From Caldisericota bacterium (lineage in GTDB: Bacteria > Caldisericota > JANLFM01), in the NCBI GenBank assembly GCA_024655865.1, contig JANLFM010000008.1:35577-81991 (forward strand): DNA of 46,415 nt. The letters are read 5' to 3'. The position numbers were made by a program, and so were the translations under genes. The notes below the pieces were generated by a model. That model was not told the origin of the DNA and did not search any database. It worked only from the letters and a program-made list of their open reading frames with translations. Shown one piece after another: positions 25,450 through 34,159 of this stretch (position 1 is the stretch's first letter; each line of letters starts with the position of its first letter).

Positions 25450-26079
25450 ATGGAACTTAAGGAAGCCATACTGAATCGTAGGTCGATTAGAAAATTTCAG
25501 GACAGGGATGTTTCCCAGACCCAGGTTGAAGAGCTTTTAAAGCTGGCTTCCTGGGCCCCAAGCGCTAACAATTACCAGATGTGGTTTTTTTATGCGGTGC
25601 ACTCTAAAGAGGTAAAGGAGAAAATCTCCAGCGCCATAGAAAAAAAGCTCCAGGAAATTCTTTCCTGGCCTGAAGTGGAACCCCTTAAAGAGAGGCTCGC
25701 CGGCCTGAAGAGATACGCCCAATATACCAGAGAGGCTCCCTGGTTAATCGTCTTCTGCTTAGAGGAAACGAGGTCTTCCTTTGAAGAGCTCCTTATAAAA
25801 AAGGGCCTGGATAGAGAAAGGTTGGAGCGTTGGCGTCCCCATGCAGGGCTTCAGAGCGTGTCAGCCGCTATTCAAAACTTCCTTTTGGCAGCTCACGCAG
25901 AAGGGTTGGGCACAGTCTGGATGGTAGGTCCACTTTTTGCGGTGGAAGAGATGGAGTCCATTCTCGGCGTCCCTTCAGGCAGGAGAATAGTGGCCCTTGT
26001 CCCCCTTGGTTATCCTGCAGAGTCTCCAGCTCCCAAGCTCAGGAAGGCTCCGGAAGATACCTGGAAGTTCATTTTGTGA
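25450..26079 (+). CDS. Nitroreductase family flavoprotein
   Basis: 209 residues. RRSIRKFQDRDVS at the N-terminus and ASWAPSANNYQMWFF hold the FMN-phosphate contacts of the nitroreductase fold; the helix with AAIQNFLLAAHAEGLGTVWM and the C-terminal GYPAE with a lysine-rich tail complete the pattern. Such enzymes use NAD(P)H to reduce nitro, quinone or flavin substrates; the physiological one is unknown. The gene overlaps the 3' end of ileS by 11 bases in convergent orientation. Confidence 0.92.
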   Translation: MELKEAILNRRSIRKFQDRDVSQTQVEELLKLASWAPSANNYQMWFFYAVHSKEVKEKISSAIEKKLQEILSWPEVEPLKERLAGLKRYAQYTREAPWLIVFCLEETRSSFEELLIKKGLDRERLERWRPHAGLQSVSAAIQNFLLAAHAEGLGTVWMVGPLFAVEEMESILGVPSGRRIVALVPLGYPAESPAPKLRKAPEDTWKFIL

Positions 26080-29000
26080 ACTTTTCCAGCCCGATTTGAA
26101 ACTTGTGCCCATCAATTTCAACTTCTCGCACGAAAACCCCTTCCTTAATTTCGGGAACCAGCTTTTCCGATAAGGTCTCTTTTTGCAGGTACTCAGAGAA
26201 TTCATCAAAGATCTCCCTTAAGGGGGGCTCGGCCTGGAAATAGGTTATGATGCGATCCTCAACATTAAACTGTGCCTCTTTACGCAGCAATTGTATAGTA
26301 TGGGCTACATCCCTGGCCCATCCTTCCTTACGCAGTTGAGGGGTGATCTGAGTATCCAGGATTACGAGGTGGCTTCCTTCCGCCTCTGCGGCAAAGCCGG
26401 GAAGATCCTTTCTTTGAATGAGTACCTCTCCGGGCTCCAGGTAAATAACCTCTTCCGGTAAGGTGAGCGCCAGAAGTTTACCTTCGAGAACAGTCTGGGC
26501 AGCTTTTTCGCTGTCGAGCTCCTGCAGGGCTTGTTTGATTATAGGAAGTTTCTTCCCATACTTAGGCCCTAAAAGTGGAAGATTGGGCAGGATATTGACT
26601 TCCTGCATTCCTTTCGCTTTGTCCTCAAAAACCAATTCCTTGATATTCAACTCTTCCAGAATGAGCTCTTTCAGGTCAAGGACGACCTCTTTTTCCTCAT
26701 CTTCCAGCCCCACAAGAATTAAGCGGGGAAGGGGCTGGCGCACCTTGATCGAGGCCTTATTCCGGGCTGCCCTGCCCATGCTGACTATTTTTTTGACGAA
26801 GGACATCCTCGCTTCTAATTGAGGGTTAATCAACCCAGTGTGAGCCTCAGGATAAGAGGTTAAATGAACGGAAATGGGGGCCAGAGAGTTCACAGAGCGA
26901 ACCAGGTTCTGGTACATGGACTCAGTAAGGAATGGGATCACCGGGGCTAGGAGGCTCGAGAGGGTAGTGAGAATTTCATAGAGCGTAAGGTAGGCATCTA
27001 CTTTGTCCTTATCCTCTTCGGATTTCCAGAACCTCCGCCTGCTCCTCCTTAGCCACCAGGTGGAGACATCATCCACGAACTCCTCAGCTTCTTTAACCAG
27101 GGCAGCTACGTCGTAGACGTCCAGGCTCTCCCTGCTAATTTTTATCAAGCTGTTCAGGCGGGAAATGATCCATTGATCGAGGAAGGATCGCTGTTCCACA
27201 GGGGACTGATGTTTCGTGGGGTCAAACCTGTCAATATTGGCGTAAGTAACGAAAAAGGCGTAAATGTTCCACAAGAGGAGCATTTTTCTCGTTACTTCTT
27301 CCGCCGGTCCATACCCGAAAAGGAGGTTCTGGAAATCCTGTGAGGCATAGAGCCAGCGCATGACGTCCGCTCCCATTCTCTCCACGGCCTCATCAAACCA
27401 GATGGCATTTCCCAGGCTTCGGTGCATTGGCCTTCCCTTCTCGTCCAGAAGCTTTTCGTAGACCAAAGCGATAAGATAAGGAGTCCTTTCTTCTAAGGTT
27501 ACGCTCATAAAGAGCATGGAGTAGAACCAGAGCCTTATCTGTTCTCTCATCTCGGTAATGAAATGGGCAGGAAACCAGCGTTCCCAATAAGATCTGTCGT
27601 GGAGGTAATTCAGGGTGGAATAGGGGACAATGCCGGCATCAAGCCAGCAGTCACCAACTTCAGGAATCCGCTCGGCAGTACCTCCACAATGTGGACACCG
27701 GATTTTCACCTCATCTATCCAGGGCCGGTGCAGTTCAGGGACCTTTACCGGTTTTTCCAGAGCAAGGCTTTCCAGCTCGGCTTTGCTACCTATAATGGTC
27801 ATTTTTCCGCAATCTTGGCATGTATAGAAGGGAAGTGGCAATCCCCAGAACCTCTTTCGGGAAATACACCAATCCCCCATGTTTTCCAGCCAATCTCTCA
27901 TTCTCTTCCCCGCCGATTCCGGAATCCAGTGCACCTTTTCTGCCTCTCTGATGAGCATCGGCCTGATTTCCTCGGTAGAGATGAACCATTCATCTACGAC
28001 TTTGAAAACCAGTTCCTCATGGCAACGCCAGCAAACCGGGTATCTATGCTTATACTGTTCTAACTTGAATAGCAGGCCTTTCTTTCTCAGTTCATCAAAA
28101 ATGAGGGGGTTTGTCTCCTTAATGGATTTGCCCGTGAGCAAGCCGTAGCCACTCACGTAAAATCCATCATCATCGATGGGGACGAGAACGGGAAGATTGT
28201 GGATTTTGGAGAGCTCGAAGTCCTCAGCGCCGCACCCGGGAGCAATATGGACTATTCCTGTTCCTTCCTCTTCTCCGACCTCCTCCCAGGGAATGACTTT
28301 ATGCATAACTCCTTTTTGAGCGGTGAACTCATCGAACGGTCCGCGGTATTTTAGCCCCAAAAGCTCCTTTCCCTTAAAGACTTTGACAATCTCCCCTCTG
28401 GGGAGCAATTCTTTGGCTTTAGCGAGAGAGAGGATATAAGAGGTATCATTGAAGTTCACGAGAGCGTAATCCAACTCAGGGTGTACCGCTAAAGCCACGT
28501 TAGCTGCAAGGGTCCAGGGGGTGGTAGTCCACACAAGGAAGTATTCATCCTTTTTCCCCAAAACCGGCAAGCGTACGAAAATTGCTGAGTGAGTCAGCTC
28601 CTGATAGGAATCAGAGCCCAAAAGTTCGTGCTGGGAGAGTGATGTTCCACAGCGAATGCACCAGGGCATGCTCCGATGCCCTTTGTAAAGCCAGCCTTTT
28701 TCGTAACATTTCTTCAGGAAATGCCAGATGTGCTCAATGTTGTTGTCTGTGAGTGTGAAGTAGGAGTTTTCCCAATCCATCCACATTCCCAATCTCTGTG
28801 ACTGCTCAGTGATCAGGGAGGCGTACTTGAAGACTCTTTCCTTACACTTTTCCGAAAAACGATCCAGCCCGAATTCCTCAATCTCCCTTTTTGAGTTAAA
28901 CCCGAGCTCTTTCTCTACTTCAACTTCCACCCACAAACCCTGGCAGTCAAAACCGTTCTGATAACGCTGGTGATAACCCAGCATGGCTTTATACCTCTGG

Positions 29001-29203
29001 TAAAGGTCCTTGTAAGTCCTTCCCCAGGCATGGTGAACCCCCATGGGATTGTTGGCGGTAATGGGCCCATCGATAAAGGAAAAAATAGGACCGTTCTCAT
29101 TCTTTTTTCGAAGGAGGTCGAATACTCTCTCTTCTTTCCAGAACTTCAAGATCTCGTTTTCCTCTAAGGCAAAATTCGGTTTTGAGCTTACCAGCTTGAA
29201 CAC
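26069..29203 (-). CDS. ileS: Isoleucyl-tRNA synthetase, atypical motif variant
   Basis: 1044 residues of class I synthetase architecture: catalytic core, an editing domain insertion (VWTTTPWTLAANVALAVHP), a zinc-type segment (CRCGTSL and later CPHCGG) and an anticodon-binding region (STWWLRRSRRRFW). The HIGH motif is replaced by GVHHAWG and KMSKS by MHRSLGN. I recall a branch of bacterial IleRS proteins with exactly these variants, so they are probably functional. The leader is an isoleucine T-box (see separate entries), which confirms both substrate and regulation. The end overlaps the nitroreductase gene. Confidence 0.88.
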   Translation of the reverse strand: MFKLVSSKPNFALEENEILKFWKEERVFDLLRKKNENGPIFSFIDGPITANNPMGVHHAWGRTYKDLYQRYKAMLGYHQRYQNGFDCQGLWVEVEVEKELGFNSKREIEEFGLDRFSEKCKERVFKYASLITEQSQRLGMWMDWENSYFTLTDNNIEHIWHFLKKCYEKGWLYKGHRSMPWCIRCGTSLSQHELLGSDSYQELTHSAIFVRLPVLGKKDEYFLVWTTTPWTLAANVALAVHPELDYALVNFNDTSYILSLAKAKELLPRGEIVKVFKGKELLGLKYRGPFDEFTAQKGVMHKVIPWEEVGEEEGTGIVHIAPGCGAEDFELSKIHNLPVLVPIDDDGFYVSGYGLLTGKSIKETNPLIFDELRKKGLLFKLEQYKHRYPVCWRCHEELVFKVVDEWFISTEEIRPMLIREAEKVHWIPESAGKRMRDWLENMGDWCISRKRFWGLPLPFYTCQDCGKMTIIGSKAELESLALEKPVKVPELHRPWIDEVKIRCPHCGGTAERIPEVGDCWLDAGIVPYSTLNYLHDRSYWERWFPAHFITEMREQIRLWFYSMLFMSVTLEERTPYLIALVYEKLLDEKGRPMHRSLGNAIWFDEAVERMGADVMRWLYASQDFQNLLFGYGPAEEVTRKMLLLWNIYAFFVTYANIDRFDPTKHQSPVEQRSFLDQWIISRLNSLIKISRESLDVYDVAALVKEAEEFVDDVSTWWLRRSRRRFWKSEEDKDKVDAYLTLYEILTTLSSLLAPVIPFLTESMYQNLVRSVNSLAPISVHLTSYPEAHTGLINPQLEARMSFVKKIVSMGRAARNKASIKVRQPLPRLILVGLEDEEKEVVLDLKELILEELNIKELVFEDKAKGMQEVNILPNLPLLGPKYGKKLPIIKQALQELDSEKAAQTVLEGKLLALTLPEEVIYLEPGEVLIQRKDLPGFAAEAEGSHLVILDTQITPQLRKEGWARDVAHTIQLLRKEAQFNVEDRIITYFQAEPPLREIFDEFSEYLQKETLSEKLVPEIKEGVFVREVEIDGHKFQIGLEKFTK

Positions 29204-29482
29204 TTTTACCCTCCGTGTATCCTCAATTTGAGAAAAAATGCTTATCTAAAATAAAAAACCTCTACCATCCAAAGGACGAGAGGTTTTCCCGCGGTACCAC
29301 CTTAATTGGCAAAAAGCCCGCTCAGGGCGAAGCCCTTACTGATAACGGAGTACCCGGTAGCGCCTACTTTAGGAGTTCGGGCCACAGCTCCGAGGTGATT
29401 TTCTGGTACCCTTACCTCCAGGCTCGCACCAAACCCTGTTCGCTTAAGGGAAGAAGTACCGTACTCGTCCTCTTCATCGCTT
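29204..29482 (-). promoter_or_regulatory. T-box riboswitch leader, isoleucine-specific
   Basis: The minus strand carries the T-box sequence AAGGTGGTACCGCGGG (29303-29288), which can pair with the free NCCA end of an uncharged tRNA. A long stem I region precedes it, with GGTGCGAG and an AATCACC segment whose ATC at 29399-29397 is the expected specifier for tRNA-Ile. A rho-independent terminator follows (29287-29253). When charged tRNA-Ile is scarce, uncharged tRNA stabilises the antiterminator and ileS is expressed. Confidence 0.93.
29253..29287 (-). terminator. T-box terminator hairpin
   Basis: AAAACCTCT and AGAGGTTTT form a nine-pair stem ending in a T-rich tail on the minus strand. It overlaps the end of the T-box sequence, the arrangement expected for mutually exclusive antiterminator and terminator folds. 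Confidence 0.9.
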
Positions 29483-29488
29483 TCCCAT

Positions 29489-29517
29489 TTTTTACTCGAA
29501 AGGAGTCTGGCTGTCAA
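29489..29517 (-). promoter_or_regulatory. ileS promoter
   Basis: Minus-strand TTGACA (29517-29512), 17-base spacer, TAAAAA (29494-29489). Transcription would start near 29482, just at the base of T-box stem I. Confidence 0.65.
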
Positions 29518-29587
29518 TGATGGAGGGAACCAATTTTAAAAAACTACGAATTTGTCTTTTCCTTCAACAGGAAGTAGGTCAGAATTA

Positions 29588-29615
29588 TTGACTTTTGCAA
29601 AGCACTTTATTTAAT
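29588..29615 (+). promoter_or_regulatory. Promoter of the XRE-cupin regulator
   Basis: TTGACT (29588-29593), 16-base spacer and TTTAAT (29610-29615). It gives a start near 29621 and a leader of about 25 bases to the ATG at 29646, which argues against the earlier in-frame start at 29595. Confidence 0.55.
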
Positions 29616-29645
29616 CTAATTAAAACTAAAGGACAAATCGGGATT

Positions 29646-30233
29646 ATGAACAAGGGTAATAGGAAAAGCAACCAATCCTTAAACACTGGCATTGCCCAGA
29701 AAATTAAGCAGATTCGGAATAGCATCGGGATGTCCCTTCAGGAACTCTCTCAGAAAACCGGCCTTTCCATGACCTTCCTTTCTCGCTTGGAAAACGACAA
29801 GGCCAATATCAGCATCTTAAATTTGAGAGCCGTGGCTAATGCCCTCGGCGTCCCCATTGCCTCTCTGTTCTCCGATGACCGACAATCCCAGATAAAAGTA
29901 TCCAGGGCCGGCCAGAGGCGCAAGATGATCCTTATGGTTTTTAAGGGGAAAAAAGTTACCGAAGAGTGGCTTCTCTCTGACTCCAGTGCAAAACTGGAGC
30001 CTGCTGTGGTCTCCCTTCCTCCGGGAACCAATGGCGGCCCTCCCTTTTCTCATGAGGGCGAGGAATTCGTCTGGGTGTTGAAAGGCAATGTTCGTTTCCA
30101 TCTTGGAGCCGAGGTTTTTAATTTAGAACAAGGTGATAGTCTCTATTATCCGGCAACCATTCCGCATCAGTTTTTTAATGACACTGGGAAGAAAGCGCTC
30201 TTGCTCTTCGTGGCTACACCCTGGTCCTTCTAA
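29646..30233 (+). CDS. XRE-family regulator with cupin sensor domain
   Basis: 195 residues. The N-terminal helix-turn-helix (about 15-70) contains KIKQIRNSIGMSLQELSQKTG and LSRLENDKANIS. The C-terminal cupin domain (about 120-190) has PFSHEGEEFVWVLKG and YYPATIPHQFFN, which supply possible metal-binding His and Glu residues. This fusion is common in regulators of small-molecule uptake or catabolism, in which the cupin binds the effector. It is immediately upstream of, and in line with, the molybdenum hydroxylase cluster, and is its likely regulator. Two direct repeats around the next promoter (30273-30302) are candidate operators. Confidence 0.9.
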   Translation: MNKGNRKSNQSLNTGIAQKIKQIRNSIGMSLQELSQKTGLSMTFLSRLENDKANISILNLRAVANALGVPIASLFSDDRQSQIKVSRAGQRRKMILMVFKGKKVTEEWLLSDSSAKLEPAVVSLPPGTNGGPPFSHEGEEFVWVLKGNVRFHLGAEVFNLEQGDSLYYPATIPHQFFNDTGKKALLLFVATPWSF

Positions 30234-30272
30234 TTAGTTCTGTATAGAAATCGGGCTGTTTTTTAGAAAATT

Positions 30273-30302
30273 TTTAAAAATACTTGACTTATATTTAAAA
30301 AT
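30273..30302 (+). promoter_or_regulatory. Direct repeats flanking a -35 box before the hydroxylase operon
   Basis: TTTAAAAAT occurs at 30273-30281 and again at 30294-30302, 21 bases apart start to start, so both face the same side of the helix. TTGACT (30284-30289) lies between them. The best -10 (TACCAA after TG, 30308-30313) is poor, which suggests dependence on a regulator, plausibly the adjacent XRE-cupin protein. Confidence 0.45.
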
Positions 30303-30341
30303 GGTGCTACCAAAATTGTGGGAAGGAAAGGAGGCCGACTT

Positions 30342-31196
30342 TTGATAAATTGCGAATACTTGAAACCAGTTGATTTACAGGAGGCATTAAAATTCGCATC
30401 TCAATTCGCAGACCGAGCTCGTTTTGCTGCCGGTTGTACAAACATTTTGCCCGATATTCACACGGGAAAACTAAGAGACTGCGTTTTGATCGATATCTCC
30501 GATTTAAAAGAGCTAACGGGCATTAATAGGGAAGACGATTTTATTTCTTTAGGCAGTGCCACCACCGTTGCGGAACTGCTGAATTCGGAAATTATAAGAA
30601 ATGAAGCCCCAGTACTTTGGGAGGCAGCTTCGAGGTTTGCCGATCCCGTAGTGCGCAATCGGGCCACTGTTGGTGGGAACCTGGCCTATGGCTCCCCAGC
30701 GAGCGATATGAGCGTACCGCTTTTAGTTTTAGACGCTACCGTTTTAGTGCAGAGCATGGAAAAGGGAATCAGGGAAATCCCTCTGCGAAATTTTTTCGTA
30801 GGCCCTGGCAAAACGGTACTTTCTCCTTCTGAAGTCATCTTGAGAATAAAGTTTGAACCTCTTTCTGATTTCAAATTTTACTACACCAAGTTTGGCAAGC
30901 GAAACGCCATGGCGATCTCCATCGCAAGCTTAGCGGTTGGCATCAAGCTGGGGAAAGCGATAGAGGAAGCTCGCATTGCCCTGGGTGCCCTTGCTCCCAT
31001 TCCCCTCAGGGCTTTGCGGACAGAGGAATTTTTAACTGGAAAACCAGTACAAACTGAGATCCTGGAAAAGGCCAGCGAAATTCTGCTTTCCGAGATTAAT
31101 CCCATAAGCGATATCCGCGGTTCCAAAGAGTATCGTTTGGAGCTCACAAGGGCCCTGTTCCTCAGGGCCGTGAATAATATTCTCTCTTTAAAGTGA
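30342..31196 (+). CDS. Molybdenum hydroxylase FAD subunit (first set)
   Basis: 284 residues from a TTG eight bases after GGAGG. It belongs to the XdhB/CoxM FAD-binding family: an AAGCTNILPDI segment near residue 30 (canonical AGGTDLL) and VGGNLAYGSPASD near 110 bind FAD; the C-terminal domain holds KFGKRNAMAISIAS and IRGSKEYRLEL. The subunit passes electrons from the 2Fe-2S clusters to the external acceptor. The variant AAGCT in place of AGGT is a mild departure. It is followed after seven bases by the Fe-S subunit. Confidence 0.9.
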   Translation: MINCEYLKPVDLQEALKFASQFADRARFAAGCTNILPDIHTGKLRDCVLIDISDLKELTGINREDDFISLGSATTVAELLNSEIIRNEAPVLWEAASRFADPVVRNRATVGGNLAYGSPASDMSVPLLVLDATVLVQSMEKGIREIPLRNFFVGPGKTVLSPSEVILRIKFEPLSDFKFYYTKFGKRNAMAISIASLAVGIKLGKAIEEARIALGALAPIPLRALRTEEFLTGKPVQTEILEKASEILLSEINPISDIRGSKEYRLELTRALFLRAVNNILSLK

Positions 31197-31203
31197 GGGA
31201 CCC

Positions 31204-31767
31204 ATGAAGAATTTAGAGATGGTTACTATTATTGTAAACGACAGGCCCGTTACTGCCCCCGTTGAGGCCCATGAATCGTTACTCGATTTCCTGCGTAACA
31301 AGGCTGGAGCAGTGGAAGTAAAGTGTGGTTGTAATCAAGGCGATTGCGGGACATGTACAGTTCTTTTTCAAGGGAAGGCAGCGAAGTCATGCTTGATATT
31401 AGCCCTTCAAGCTCAGGGAAAGGAGGTCCGAACCATTAAGGGTTTTTCGGGAGACTCTTTAATGGAGCAACTCCAGGAAAGTTTCGTGAGAAATGGCGCC
31501 ATCCAGTGCGGTTTTTGTACTCCAGGGATGCTCATTTCCTCTTATGCCTTTTTGCAAGCCACTCCTCAACCTGCAAGGGAAGAGATCAGGAATGCGATCT
31601 CCGGGAACCTTTGCCGTTGCACCGGATACAAGAAAATCATCGACGCCGTTGAGGAAGTAGCGCTGAAACGAACCGGCAAACAACAGGACAAACAGACCAC
31701 TCCCTCGTCTTTCTCTGAAGGCCAGGAAGAGGCCAAGGGCAATTATCTCCTTCTGGGAGGAGGGTAA
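31204..31767 (+). CDS. Molybdenum hydroxylase 2Fe-2S subunit (first set)
   Basis: 187 residues. The plant-type ferredoxin domain has CGCNQGDCGTC and a following KSC; the helical domain has QCGFCTPGM and CRCTGYKKI. Eight cysteines bind two [2Fe-2S] clusters. It has an extra C-terminal tail of about 30 polar residues (KQQDKQTTPSSFSEGQEEAK) not needed for clusters and absent from the second set's 156-residue homologue. It stops two bases before the catalytic subunit, with GGGAGGAGGG as that gene's ribosome site. Confidence 0.94.
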   Translation: MKNLEMVTIIVNDRPVTAPVEAHESLLDFLRNKAGAVEVKCGCNQGDCGTCTVLFQGKAAKSCLILALQAQGKEVRTIKGFSGDSLMEQLQESFVRNGAIQCGFCTPGMLISSYAFLQATPQPAREEIRNAISGNLCRCTGYKKIIDAVEEVALKRTGKQQDKQTTPSSFSEGQEEAKGNYLLLGGG

Positions 31768-31769
31768 AA

Positions 31770-34073
31770 ATGGAACTCAAAGTCATTGGAAAAAGCGTTC
31801 CTAAATACGATGCCTGGGGAAAAGCCAGGGGAGAGGTAATTTACGCAGACGACTTCAGTATGCCCGGAATGCTTTACGGCAAGGTCTTCCGCGCCTCCCT
31901 GCCCCGGGCTAAAATCCTAAGTATTGACACGAGCAAAGCGGAAAATTTGCCCGGAGTTCATGCCGTGATTACTCACAAAGATGTCCCCAAAAATAACCTC
32001 AGAGCCAGATTTGGCCAGGGAACCGAGATAGGAGCTCAATTTGAAGGACTTTATCGAGTTCTTGCCGAAGGGGAAGTCCGCTATTACGGAGAGCCCATAG
32101 CTCTCATTGCCGCTGAGACTTCGGAAATTGCAGAAAAAGCTTGTGAGCTAATAGAGGTTCAGTATGAACCTCTTCCTGGGGTATTCGATCCCTTAGAGGC
32201 TATGCAACCCGGAGCCCCTCAGGTGGGTGAAAAAGAGAACAACATCGCATCTCACTTCAAAATAAGAAAAGGGGATGTGGAGAAGGGCTTCGCCCAGGCC
32301 GATGTTATTGTAGAGGGCTTTTATCAAGTGGGATATCAAGATCATGCCTATCTTGAGCTGGAGAGCGGTGTGGCCTGGGTGGATGACGATGGGACTATCG
32401 TGATCCGGGTTTCCAGCCAGGTAATCGAGCATTTTAGGGAAGTGGCCGAGGTCCTTGACCTACCGCACAGCAGGGTTCGCTATATAGGAACACTGATCGG
32501 AGGAGGATTTGGGGGAAAAGAGGACATCACTGTAGAGTCTTATCTTGCCCTTTTGGCCTGGAAGACCCGTAGGCCGGTGAAGCTTACTTACACACGGAAG
32601 GAGTCCCTGCTGGTGCACTCCAAAAGGCACCCGTACTACATGTATTATAAAACCGGTGCCACAAAAGACGGAAAAATTACCGCTGTCCATGCCAAGCTGA
32701 TCTCGGATGCTGGTTCTTACGCTGCTTTATCTCCCTGGGTGCTACTTTATTCAACAGTGGACGCTGTCGGTCCTTACAATGTGGAAAACGTGAAGGTGGA
32801 TGCTTATACGGTAATGACCAATACGCCCATCACTTCCGCCTTTCGTGGATTTGGTGCTCCCCAGGTAAATTTAGCCTACGAATCCCAGATGAACGAACTG
32901 GCGAAAAAATTGGGTATGAACCCCATGGAGTTGAGAAGAAAGAACTACCTGAAACAGGGGGATTCCTTGGCCACCGGATACGTCTATGATCGCCCGGTTC
33001 CCCTGGATTTATTAGCTCAAAAGGCCTGGGAGGCTCTCGGCCCAAAGAGGACAAGTAGCAAACCTCAAGTGAAGATAGGTCGAGGGCTGGCAGTCGGGAT
33101 GTGCAGTTATGGTCGATTGACTTTTCTCCATGACACATCCCGATCCTACGTAAGGCTTGAGCTGGACGGCAGCGCTCTGATTCGTTGCGGGGTTCCCGAT
33201 GTAGGAGGTGGACAGGGCCACATCCTGGCTCAAATTGTCTCAGAGGAGTTAGGTGTTCCTTTGAACCTGATTAAAATCCACGTAACCGACTCCCAGCTTA
33301 CACCTTTGGCCGGCACTACTACAGCCACCCGTCAACTTTACATGTCTGGGAATGCCACTTTAAAAGCCTGCCGGGAACTGAAGCAGAGGATGTTCAGAAA
33401 GGCTGCTCAGATGCTCTTAACCAATGAGGAGGATCTTGAAGTGGGGGAGGGCAAAGTATATTTAAAAAGTGATCCTACCAGGTATATTGCGCTTGTTCCG
33501 CTAATTAACAGGATGTCCGCAGATGGAGATGAGCTTTACGTAGAAGCCCAGTTCAATGCCCCCTTCTCTGATGTTCCTGCTAAAGAGATCATTGAAGGGC
33601 GGACTTTTCCTGATTTCACCTTTGGCGCTTATGCCGTTGAGGTAGAGGTAGATGAGGAAACAGGAAAGGTGGAATTAAAAAGGGTAGTAGCAGCTTTCGA
33701 CGTCGGTAGGGCCCTTAATCCCATCTTGGTAGAAGGGCAAATTGAAGGAGGGGCCGTACAGGGTGCCGGTTACGCCCTTATGGAGGATATGGTCATTAAG
33801 GACGGGATCATTCAAACTCCCTCTTTACAGGAATACCTCATTCCCACTTCCCTGGATGTTCCCGATGTGGAGTCCATCCTTATAGAAAGCGGTACTGGCC
33901 TGGGTCCCTACGGAGCCAAAGGTATTGGGGAGCCTCCAATTGTAGGTATTGCTCCAGCAATCCTGAACGCAATTGATGATGCTGTAGGTGTGCGTATTAC
34001 CTCATTGCCTGTAACCTCGGAAAAGATCCTTATGGAACTCAAAGCCTCGAAGGAAGGAAATAAAGCGGCATGA
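31770..34073 (+). CDS. Molybdopterin-binding hydroxylase subunit, xanthine dehydrogenase-like (first set)
   Basis: 767 residues, the normal length for the bacterial large subunit. Molybdopterin contacts and active site: GGGFGGKED near residue 245, AFRGFGAPQ near 355, VPDVGGGQGH, and the catalytic glutamate in GAKGIGEPP close to the C-terminus. By comparison with bovine xanthine oxidase, the Glu after GGGFGGK and the Arg in FRGFG are the residues that position xanthine; both are kept. The purine context (8-oxoguanine deaminase, Xpt) makes a purine substrate plausible, though many N-heterocycle and aldehyde hydroxylases share this fold. Confidence 0.88.
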   Translation: MELKVIGKSVPKYDAWGKARGEVIYADDFSMPGMLYGKVFRASLPRAKILSIDTSKAENLPGVHAVITHKDVPKNNLRARFGQGTEIGAQFEGLYRVLAEGEVRYYGEPIALIAAETSEIAEKACELIEVQYEPLPGVFDPLEAMQPGAPQVGEKENNIASHFKIRKGDVEKGFAQADVIVEGFYQVGYQDHAYLELESGVAWVDDDGTIVIRVSSQVIEHFREVAEVLDLPHSRVRYIGTLIGGGFGGKEDITVESYLALLAWKTRRPVKLTYTRKESLLVHSKRHPYYMYYKTGATKDGKITAVHAKLISDAGSYAALSPWVLLYSTVDAVGPYNVENVKVDAYTVMTNTPITSAFRGFGAPQVNLAYESQMNELAKKLGMNPMELRRKNYLKQGDSLATGYVYDRPVPLDLLAQKAWEALGPKRTSSKPQVKIGRGLAVGMCSYGRLTFLHDTSRSYVRLELDGSALIRCGVPDVGGGQGHILAQIVSEELGVPLNLIKIHVTDSQLTPLAGTTTATRQLYMSGNATLKACRELKQRMFRKAAQMLLTNEEDLEVGEGKVYLKSDPTRYIALVPLINRMSADGDELYVEAQFNAPFSDVPAKEIIEGRTFPDFTFGAYAVEVEVDEETGKVELKRVVAAFDVGRALNPILVEGQIEGGAVQGAGYALMEDMVIKDGIIQTPSLQEYLIPTSLDVPDVESILIESGTGLGPYGAKGIGEPPIVGIAPAILNAIDDAVGVRITSLPVTSEKILMELKASKEGNKAA

Positions 34074-34159
34074 GGTTTTCCTCATTAAATTGAGTAAGAC
34101 AGGGAAGGTAAGGTAAAATGGCCACTTATTCAGATTGCTTAAAGGGGGAAGGGACCTTT

